Shown here in pieces: positions 55,850 through 64,000 of a DNA stretch of 64,000 nucleotides; the stretch's first letter is position 1, and each line of letters starts with the position of its first letter. Source of the stretch: Calliphora vicina (Eukaryota; Arthropoda; Insecta; Diptera; Calliphoridae); contig NC_088783.1 of assembly GCF_958450345.1 (NCBI RefSeq), forward strand, positions 104,713,302 through 104,777,301. Direction: 5' to 3'. The notes beneath the pieces are model-generated. The model saw only the letters and a list, made by a program, of their open reading frames with translations, did no database searches and was not told the DNA's origin. The translations under genes were made by a program, and so were the position numbers.

Positions 55850-56446
55850 TTAAGAGAGCTATATTCCCTTCACCAAATTATACTTCAAAATACAAATTTT
55901 TAATATTTTTAGATAAACAAAATTTATTTTTTTAATTTTTTGGAAAAAAAAAATTTTCGAATTGTATTTAAAATTTTTTTTTTGGTGAAAAAAAAATTCG
56001 GTTTAAAAATATTTTTCCGATTTTGACTCATTGTAGGTCCAACTTACTATGGTCTTTTATATGTCGTTGCAAAGGTATTTGAAATATCTATCATTAAATA
56101 TCCATATTGTCTATATTAATGACTTAGTAATCCAGATATAGGTCAAAAATCGTGGTTGTCCAGGTTTTTTCGTCATATCTCAGCCATTTGTGGACCGATT
56201 TTGCTGATTTTAAATAGAAAACTTTTCGAAAGCATGTCTTCATCGACAGAATTATTGAAGATTTGATATCTGGGGTCTTCAGAAAATTGATTTCAACAGA
56301 CAGACAGACGGACATGGCTTAATCGACTCCGCTATCTATAAGAATCCAGAATATATATACTTTATAGGGTCGGAAAATTATTTGTGTAAATTACAAACGG
56401 AATGACATACTTATATATACCCTTCTCACGAAGGTGAAGGGTATAA
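55850..56446 (-). mobile_element. Helitron-like DINE-1/mini-me-type repeat
   Basis: Starts AAGAGAGCTATATTCCCTTC without a hairpin and ends CTTCTCACGAAGGTGAAGGGTATA. The body is well preserved with CAGACAGACAGACGGACATG. Short deletions remove the GGATCCCGA part. Confidence 0.8.
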
Positions 56447-58980
56447 AAAGGCGTTTTTCTTATTTTTAACATTAAATTTTAATAGGATAAATGGACTGAA
56501 AAAGAAAATTTGGATCCGCTGTTATCAAAAAACTGTAAGGTGGTTGAAAATTTCAATTTCAAATGCGAATATCTCCTGAGCTATAAGAGATAATTGATAG
56601 CTACTACGAGGTTTTATGTAGTGCTCGACGAGAAACACATAGAAAGAAATAGGATTATTTTAAAGATTTAACATACCCGAGGTGTCTTACTTTGGAGACC
56701 CCTGGCCGTTACCCTGGTGCGTTCATGAGGTCCAAATTAAATAGTTAAACTCGACAATACTTTCTCTTTGTCCATGTGAAATTTAATTTAAACCGTACTA
56801 TCCGTTTAGAAGTTACAGATTTATTTCCCACTTTTTTATTTCCAATACCACTGTGCGGCGGCTGCTTTTAATTTGAAAATTTTTCAGCGACGGCGTCTGT
56901 TGTATTTCTTCCGCGGCTCATCTCAACCGGCTGGCAACCGAAACGGCGCAGGTCTCTGACACTGACTCAAATATAATTGTTTTTAATTGTTTTTCTTCTT
57001 CTTCTATTTAGTTGAAAACGAACAGGAAAGAGAGAACAACAAAAAACACAACGCAGAAAAAGAAAACACAAATTTCAGTAGAATTTGTTCTGTCATCAGA
57101 TTAAGAATGTGTTTGCGGACAGTATAGTTAGTGTAACAACAACAAAACAACGTTAGTATTGCTTTAATGAAAAGCTGAATAGAAAAAAAAGAAATATAAT
57201 ACAAAGAAAGAATGAGAGAAAAAATATTCTTGCTACCCAGTTTTCCTTAATAAATAAAAAGAAATTTTGTGCAAAAAACGGTGTTCTAATCCAAATAGAT
57301 GCTAAACGAATGTGTATTTCAATTAGTAAAGTGTTAAAATGAAATGTGTTAATTGTGTATACGAAGTTTTTCACTGACGAAAAATAAAAAGAACAAGCAA
57401 AAAAATACTCATCTTCTAAATGTTTGAAAACATGAAAAATTAATAAAAAAAAAAAAGATTCTTTTTTTTCTGTTGTATATTTTTTTTCTTATTGCATTGT
57501 GGTTAGTTTTTTTACTTCTTGTTCTGCTTTTTGTCATCATTTGTAATAAATTGGTATTTTAACACGCACACTGTGTGCTACTATCTCTCGTTTGCGGGTG
57601 CTCTCTCTTAAAACTGTGCTCTCTTAAAGTTGCCATAGAGAAAAACAGTGTAAAACAAACAGAGTTGCCAGTTAAAGGAATAGTAAAATAAACAAAGAGA
57701 CTGAAATAAAAACAAGTGTTTGATTAAGAATTACGACGATTTTCTTTGAAATTGCGAATTTAATTGTGAATTTGAAGTTTATTAGGGGGTGGTATAAATA
57801 CAGTGTTTTATAGTTATAGAGAAAAAATAGTTTAATGCAATAAAAAAAGTAATAATTGTTAAAACAAATAACCTTCTGATGCACTATTAAACAAATTCAA
57901 TATTTATCTATGAAAATACATAATTATCATTTACCTAATTTGTAAGCAGAAGCTTCCATTAAGCTAAATTTTCTAGAGATATACATATGTTATTTCTTTC
58001 ATATTTCTTCTGTGTTTTTGAAAATTAATTTCAGGAAGAAACTAATGTTTTTTGTACAAATTTCCCGGTTAGGCCGAGGCCGAGGCTATCTATCATTACA
58101 TGATTATTATTTCATAGTAAAAATCCTTCATCTTATCTAATGGGAATAATGTAAATAGTGGACCCCTGATCTTGACATTTGTGTTTTTATCTGTAATGGC
58201 AACATTATTTACAATATTTTGTGCAAATTACTGATTCAATTTCGTGTTTCTCTTTAAAAATCTGTTGTTCGAATTTTGTTTGTTTAATAATGTCTCATTA
58301 AAAAAATATTTATTTAACATTAAGGAATTATTAGGCATAATTTTTAATGTAAACAAATAAAATCTTTATAATGGAATTAATAATATTTGCGATAAAATTT
58401 GACTAAACTGAAAAAAATATTAAAAAATGGGACTAATAACAAAAACACCAACCACGTACATATTTATAAATATAATTTTAATCAGATATTAAATCAAATT
58501 TCTTGGAATATGAATTTCTTATTAATAAGGTCACACAGAAATTACATAAACAAATTTTTAATAAAATTTGCCACAAACAAAAAATAATAAAATTTTGTCA
58601 GAAAATTTTTTATCGGGGAGCTTAAAATCTGAGTTTTTAATACAAAACTAAATTTTTGTTTAAATATTTTATTATAGTGAGTTGATTGATAGTTGCCATC
58701 CAAATTAAATTTTTTCTAATATTGTTTTCAAATTTAGTGAGTGTTGATAACTAAAAGCTTGTTAAACAAATTATTAAAGAAAACCAAAAGATTTCAAAAC
58801 GATTAATGAATTTCAAGAAAAGTTTTTGAACCAAAGTGAAATAGTAAATAATTTAACATAATTTAAGCAAGAAATTTTCATACAAATTAGTTCAAAATCA
58901 AAAAAAAAAAAAAAAAAGAAGTTCAACAATTTACAAAATCGAAATTACTAAATACATTACATCCTTTACAGTTTTCAACT
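56447..58980. other. intergenic; GC-rich island and leader-like DNA
   Basis: At about 56850-56965 there is a GC-rich island (GCGGCGGCTGC, GACGGCGTCTG, TTCCGCGGCTC, AACCGGCTGGCAACCG) in otherwise AT-rich DNA, followed by A-rich leader-like sequence to about 57420. It could be the promoter of an unseen gene. No coding exon was accepted in this interval. Confidence 0.35.
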
Positions 58981-59159
58981 CGTTTCGTTTTCGAAATCGA
59001 TTTTTATCACATATGGTAGATGTACCTACCAGTAGTCGGTAGTTTAAGACCTTTAATTCTTTTTAATCTACCGCCCTTGACTGTTTGATTTTGCTATTGG
59101 ACTGATGACTAGTTAATAGTTCAGTACATTTTAGATGATTTTTATTTATTCAGTGAAGT

Positions 59160-59830
59160 CATGTGAGACTTAGGTCCATCCATAAACAGTAGATCCGTTC
59201 GTTAAACAATGTGTTAAGCCAATTATGAAAGCTATTTGCAACATACAACAATCGTCTGTCTGGAAGATTGTACACAAAAGGACAACCATTAGATCGAGTG
59301 TTTTACCGCTTCCTGAAAAAACTAGTAGCACTGTCACCATTTCTTTTTCATTGCCTTTTTGAATGGAGTATACATTAGGATCTCCTTTTGGAGATCTTTC
59401 CATTTTCGGGACACAAAGAAAATCGTCTTTCATCTCCGTTAAAAATACGTGTTGGATCGTCCAAAATATTAATGACATTTTGTTCGTTTAGAAAGCTTTT
59501 CAATTCAGCAAACCATTTTTGAATATACTCTTCTGTTATTATTAAGTTATGCTTTCAGTTTCTCTAAATGACAACTTTGAATGCCGCTTCAAAAAACTAG
59601 AAAACCACTATTCCTGGAATATCGTTTGTCTTGCGTAATAATTGATTAAACTGCATTTAGTAAGTCATCAACATTATGTGGAAACCCACATTTTGCCAAG
59701 TCGTGGCACCACTTTTCCAAAAGTTCCTCTTCAGCATTTGTTAAAACAATATGGATATACCACCTTCTCTTATTTCACTTTGGTGGTCATATTTTTATTA
59801 AAAATATGTCTGCAATTCTAGAAATTGTAT
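59160..59830 (-). pseudogene. pogo/Tigger-type transposase fragment
   Basis: Read leftward, 59740-59690 gives an EEELLEKWCHDLAKCGFP-like segment and 59540-59440 gives EEYIQKWFAELKSFLNEQN and ILDDPTRIFNGDE. Then SLCPENGK-like and KGDPNVYSIQKGNEKEMVTV with LLVFSGSGKT follow, the order seen in pogo/Tigger-like DDE transposases (CENP-B-related). Several frameshifts separate the pieces and the later catalytic residues are missing. It may be of the same broad group as the HTH piece at 30700-30837. Confidence 0.65.
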
Positions 59831-60660
59831 CACATTTGGGAACTATAGCTTAAGAAAACTAGCGATGAAACACTTTACCCAGTAAGATTTTTCGAATAAT
59901 AAGTTTTCTTAGATTTTGCCTACTTTTCATCAATAAACAAAATCTTGTATTAAAACGAATCGTCCAAAACTCCGATGAAGTGTTAAGCTAAATGTTCTGA
60001 TCTGTTTAGCTTCTATGAATAACTAATGCATTTGTTACAACCAATTTGTTTAGTTTCAGTTTAAATTTCATACCAAAAGTGCAATATTTTTTAAATTATT
60101 TAATTTAGCAATTTATTTCAATATAATAATAACAAAATAATTGTCTTATTTAAGGAAATCCTACAAAAATTAATGAAATGTAATCCGATTTTAATATTTT
60201 TGCTTTTATTAGCAACCCTGTCTAATTAAACTGAATTTAAATTTCTTAAGATTGTAAAGATTACCAACTTACTCTCTTAATACAAACAACCTTCATAAAA
60301 GGAATGCCAAATCAGGGTTGGAAAATACAGAGCTGTCAGTATTCACGTTTGTTATTTAAGATTATTATTTGTTGGAAAATGTTTCGCTGAAAATCTTATT
60401 TGATGAGTATTATTACTAGGCGGCGGATTTTCATGAATTTTTGATACATAAAAAAACTCTAAAGTTTTTTGAAGCAAAATGTTTTGAAATGATCTCAATT
60501 GCTGATGGAGAACTGAATATAACAAAATATGCATTATCAATAAAATATTCAAAAATATGCCGTAACAAATCGATGCCATTTTACTGCGAAATGTGGGATT
60601 CGGATAGATAATTATTCAACATTGTATTTGAACGTTCGAGAAAAAACATGCATTTGCATA
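59831..60660. other. intergenic flank of the Tc1 element
   Basis: AT-rich DNA without recognised genes. The 75-codon open frame at 60352-60579 on the minus strand has no known motif. Confidence 0.3.
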
Positions 60661-60662
60661 TA

Positions 60663-60690
60663 CACATCTGCTCAAAATAATAGATACACC
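60663..60690 (+). repeat. left terminal inverted repeat of the Tc1 element
   Basis: 28 bases identical to the complement of 62290-62317. It starts CACATCTG directly after TA. Confidence 0.93.
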
Positions 60691-60958
60691 AAAATTTATT
60701 TTTTAAAAACGAAAAAAAATAATGGTATATTGTAAAATTATAAAAAAAATTCAGTCGATTTTTATTTATAGTTAAAAGGAGAGTAAAAAACAAAAACAAA
60801 ATATTTCATAATTAATAATAAATATTATAAAGTAAATTAAATTTCTTAAATTTCGAAAAATTTGGTGCTCATAATAATAGATACATTTTTAAAAATTCTT
60901 ATTAAACAAAAGCTAATAAATTTTATCTTAAAAAAATTAGTTTATTATTAAAGTAAAG

Positions 60959-61972
60959 CTAGTATCCAGTATATCCACCTTTGTTTTGTAAAACTTTCTC
61001 CACTCTTCTGGGCATACTGGATATCAAGTTCTGACACTTCTCCAATGGAATTTCGTACCATATTTTTTGCGTTTTCTCCCATAAATCGTCTTTATTTTTG
61101 AAAACTTCCTTCGAAAGCCTTATCTTTAATTCACTCCACAAGTTTTCTATTGGGTTTAAATCAGGGGATTGGCTGGGCCAGCTTAAAACAGGTACGTTAT
61201 TCTCCAAGAACCAGTTTTTAACTAATCTTGAACTATGTTTTGGGTCGTTGTCCTGCTGGAATGTCCATATTAATGGCATATTTTCCGATGCATATGGAAG
61301 CATTACGTTTTCCAATATGTCTCTATACCCACTAGCATTCATGGTATCTTCTATTCGGAATATCGGACCAACACCATTCCATGAAAAGCAACCCCAAACC
61401 ATTATGTTTCCCCCGCCATGTTTTACCGTCTTTTTTGTAAATTTAACGTGGAATTCTTTTCCTTTTGGTCGGCGTACATTTCTTTGGCAGTCGTTTCCAA
61501 ACAAATTTATTTTTGTTTCGTCGCTCCATAAAATATTTCTCCATTTTTTTTCGCCTTCACACCCGGACCATTGTAAGTGCTCTTTAGCAAATTCTAATCT
61601 TGTCTTGATATTTTTTTGGCGCATTAGTGGCACTTTTCTGGCAATTCTTCCCGGCAATTTAGCTTGTAAAAGACGACGACGAACTGTTTGTGGACTGATT
61701 TCGTTACATAGCTCCGCAGAAATAGCTTTCGATGATATGAAAGGGTCTTTTTTAACCATAAGGACGATCCGCCTATCTGTTTCTGGACTGGTTTTCTTTG
61801 GTCTATCGCGAGTTTCTCTTTTTTGTTTTTTAGATAAAGCATTTTGGACAAAATGTAAAGATCTTCCTATGCTCTTTGCTATTTCCCGTAATGATTTTCC
61901 TTGATTTCTCATCGTTTGAACAATTTTTTTCTCATCTTCGGTACAATGATGATTTCGTCCCATTTTCTTCAA
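60959..61972 (-). CDS. Tc1-type transposase, intact
   Basis: A 337-residue protein, the usual length for Tc1 transposases. Residues about 10-50 form the first HTH (EKKIVQTMRNQGKSLREIAK) and residues 63-110 the second (IVLMVKKDPFISSKAISAEL). KKRETRDRPKKTS between them is the AT-hook/NLS-like linker region. The catalytic triad is D151 (ILWSDETKINLFG), D241 (FQQDNDPKH) and E276 (SPDLNPIENLW), with exactly 34 residues between the second D and the E, a DD34E signature. The glycine-rich GGGNIMVWGC is present. No stop or frameshift interrupts it. The next in-frame methionine, four codons in, starts MGRNHHC and is an equally good start. It cuts out and reinserts the element at TA sites; activity is inferred, not shown. 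Confidence 0.95.
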   Translation of the reverse strand: MKKMGRNHHCTEDEKKIVQTMRNQGKSLREIAKSIGRSLHFVQNALSKKQKRETRDRPKKTSPETDRRIVLMVKKDPFISSKAISAELCNEISPQTVRRRLLQAKLPGRIARKVPLMRQKNIKTRLEFAKEHLQWSGCEGEKKWRNILWSDETKINLFGNDCQRNVRRPKGKEFHVKFTKKTVKHGGGNIMVWGCFSWNGVGPIFRIEDTMNASGYRDILENVMLPYASENMPLIWTFQQDNDPKHSSRLVKNWFLENNVPVLSWPSQSPDLNPIENLWSELKIRLSKEVFKNKDDLWEKTQKIWYEIPLEKCQNLISSMPRRVEKVLQNKGGYTGY

Positions 61973-62289
61973 AAGAGTCCTATTTTTTATAAAATTGTTG
62001 CTAAAATTTAAATTATACTTACTGTTTCACGTAAATAGGAACAAAAAATTGCACAAAAAAAAAATTGTATATAAACAAATTACAAATTACTGATGTGTAT
62101 CTATTTTTATGAGCAAATAATTTTTTGTAATTCAAATAAATTCGTTTTTAAAAATCAACATGAAAGCAAATAGTTGCCAGATTTTTGACTGACATGACAT
62201 TGCCAGATAGAAATTTTAATAATATGATGTATTCTTAACGCTTGCGAGGAAATTTTCAATGTTACCGCCATTTAAATTTTTTCCAATTA

Positions 62290-62317
62290 GGTGTATCTAT
62301 TATTTTGAGCAGATGTG
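62290..62317 (-). repeat. right terminal inverted repeat of the Tc1 element
   Basis: 28 bases ending CAGATGTG before TA, the exact complement of the left end. Confidence 0.93.
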
Positions 62318-62404
62318 TAAATCCGCCCCCTAATTATTGCATTATAACAATGCATGTTAAATACAGCAAAATATATAAATAACAAATATAAAACGTATTC
62401 TTTT

Positions 62405-62430
62405 CAGTCGGTTGACTCCTCTGTATACTT
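62405..62430. repeat. solitary MITE end
   Basis: TTGACTCCTCTGTATACTTTG resembles the right end of the CACAAAGTATACAGAGG MITE family. No left partner was found nearby, so it may be a truncated copy or a chance fragment. Confidence 0.4.
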
Positions 62431-62439
62431 TGGGGTACT

Positions 62440-62880
62440 TTTTTTATACCCTTCACCTTCGTGAGGAGTCAAGTTGTTTGTCATTCCGTTTGTAATTTCC
62501 ATAATATAATTTTCCGACCCTATAAAGTACATATATTCTGGATCCTTATAGATAGCGGAGTCGATTAAGCCATGTCCGTCTGTCTGTTCGTTGAAATCAG
62601 TTTTCTGTTCAATAATTCTGTCAGACATGCTTTCGAGAAGTTTCCAATTTAAAATCAGCATAATCGGTCCACAAATGGCTTAGATATGAGAAAAAAAACA
62701 GGACTGGATCATTAATATAGACAATATGGATATCTAAAGATAGATATTTCAAATACCTTTGCACGACGTATATAAGACAATAGTAAGTTTTAGTTTACCT
62801 AAAAATATTTAAAATTTGTATTTTATAGTATAATTTGGTGAAGGTTATATAAGATTCGGCACAGCCCAATGGGAATACAA
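62440..62880 (+). mobile_element. Helitron-like DINE-1/mini-me-type repeat, shortened
   Basis: Starts TTTTTATACCCTTCACCTTC, passes through ATTAAGCCATGTCCGTCTGT and the body, and ends TTGGTGAAGGTTATATAAG plus the hairpin start ATTCGGCACAGCCCAAT with one arm damaged. The poly-A centre has been deleted. Confidence 0.8.
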
Positions 62881-63300
62881 TGGAAACTTTTCCAAATATT
62901 CAATTATAGGTCAAAATAAAAACAAATTCTTTAGAAAATTTTTAATATTTTTTAGTATATTAACAACAAAAAAGAAGAACATAATTAAATTCATAAGCTC
63001 AATGAAAAATTACCTTTCATTTTTACAAAATTTTTCTGGCCGGCCCTTTTGTGACTCAATATTTTATTAGTGCTTCAAAGCGACGTTGAATCAGGTCACT
63101 TCAAAACACGTACCTCATTGGATTGTTACCACTCGGTTGTATAATTGAAACAAAGTGTCGTCCAGGATGCACTAAGTAAGGTGAAATCAACAACACAGCT
63201 GATTTTAATTTATCTATTTTGAACGTGCTTGGGTTTTGTCAAACTGAATTTATTTTGAAAAAATAATAACATTTTTTTTTAAAGAAAAAAATTTTTAAAT
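62881..63300. other. intergenic, no gene recognised
   Basis: No recognisable feature. Confidence 0.3.
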
Positions 63301-63302
63301 AA

Positions 63303-63898
63303 AACAATTAAGAGAGCTATATTCGGCTGTGCCGAATCTTATATACCCTTCACCAAATTATACTTTAAAATAAAATAATTTTTTTTTAATATTTTTAGGT
63401 AAACAAAATTTAATTTTTTTTTTAATTGTTTTTCAACATTTTTTTTTGGAAATTGTTTTTAAAATTAGTTTTTTCCAAATTTTTTTAAAATTTTTTTTTT
63501 TTTGTAAAAAAAAAATGTTTTGATGAATAAAAAATTCAGGTTAAAAAATATTTTTCCCGATTAAGATAAAAAATAGGTAAAAAATCGAGGTTGTCCGGAT
63601 TTTTGCTCATATCTCCGTTATTTATGGACCGATTTTGCTGATTTTAAATAGCAAACTTCTCGAAAGCATGTCTGACAGAATTATTGAAGATTTGGATCCC
63701 GAAGATATCTGGGGTCTTCAGAAAATTGATTTCAACAGATAGACATACGGACAGACAGACGGACATGGCTTAATCGACTCCGCTATCTATAAGGACCCAG
63801 AATATATATACTTTATAGGGTCGGAAATGAAAAATGTAGAAATTACAAACGGAATGACAAACATATATATACCCTTCTCACGAAGGTGAAGTTTATAA
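63303..63898 (-). mobile_element. Helitron-like DINE-1/mini-me-type repeat, full length
   Basis: Starts AACAATTAAGAGAGCTATAT with the perfect hairpin ATTCGGCTGTGCCGAAT and TATACCCTTCACC. It ends in CAGACAGACGGACATGG, ACTTTATAGGGTCGGAAATG and CCCTTCTCACGAAGGTGAAG. One of the best preserved copies in the window. Confidence 0.85.
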
Positions 63899-64000
63899 AA
63901 AATGAATGAAAATGTGAATAAAAAGATTTCATATAATGAAATTTGGATAAAGCACTATTAAACCGTTGTTCTTGTTCAAATATAATTTAAATTTAACGGC

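Larger units (their letters stand above)
60663..62317 (-). mobile_element. complete Tc1-type transposon with IR/DR ends
   Basis: 1655 bp bounded by perfect 28-bp inverted repeats (CACATCTGCTCAAAATAATA plus GATACACC) and by TA duplications at 60661-60662 and 62318-62319. About 200 bp inside each end lies a second copy of the repeat core: GTGCTCATAATAATAGATAC at 60865 and its near complement at 62095-62115. This gives four direct/inverted repeat sites as in IR/DR-type Tc1 elements. It encodes an uninterrupted transposase at 60959-61972. Confidence 0.95.

Noticed and set aside
61098..61904. 268-codon open frame on the plus strand opposite the transposase
   Set aside because: It is the antisense shadow of the intact Tc1 transposase and lacks recognisable domains.

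Overview
The window is nuclear DNA of a higher dipteran fly. It is strongly AT-rich, has spliced genes with short GT-AG introns, and carries CAA/ACA-rich leader-like stretches and a dense load of transposon remnants. The codon style of its two clear genes and the transposon mix suggest a calyptrate fly (blow fly or house fly group), but the species is an inference.

Only two host protein genes can be supported well. The first, at 14117-15180 (+), has five exons and encodes the NatB catalytic subunit Naa20, 175 aa with an intact acetyl-CoA-binding loop. The second, at 45269-47889 (+), has two coding exons and encodes a 472-aa protein with a helix-hairpin-helix-like N-terminal half and a low-complexity acidic tail. 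A probable spliced leader lies upstream of it, and its coding intron carries a block of the window's 31-bp palindromic satellite. A weak candidate coding exon lies at 25507-25577.

Most of the rest is a nested transposon landscape. (1) Fragments of non-LTR retrotransposons (reverse transcriptase and RNase H pieces) lie at 75-970, 8820-9560, 16369-17790, 18430-21185, 22165-22540, 23640-24750, 28200-29455, 50460-51560, 52216-53737 and 55488-55840. (2) About twelve copies of one Helitron-like repeat resembling the DINE-1/mini-me class are scattered through the window. They share a GTCY microsatellite, a terminal hairpin and subterminal inverted repeats. (3) DNA transposons can be delimited by terminal inverted repeats and target-site duplications (TSDs). 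These include one Tc1-type element with an intact transposase (60663-62317), a dead Tc1 element (22562-23631), several hAT elements with 8-bp TSDs (one nested in another), several TTA/TAA-flanked Harbinger-like elements, a TTAA-flanked piggyBac-like element, and a Tc1/mariner MITE inside a Helitron-like copy. (4) A 31-bp satellite with the palindromic core TTTTCTATAGAAAA occurs in at least five separate blocks, the largest about 2.2 kb (39335-41565).

The insertions can be ordered in time from nesting alone. LINE fragments are the oldest targets, and hAT, Harbinger-like and foldback elements cut into them. One foldback element sits exactly at the catalytic YADD position of a reverse transcriptase. 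No tRNA gene, rRNA, CRISPR array or viral gene was recognised; one tRNA-like SINE head is present near 1930. Coordinates of degraded elements are approximate; those with a named TSD are exact to a few bases.
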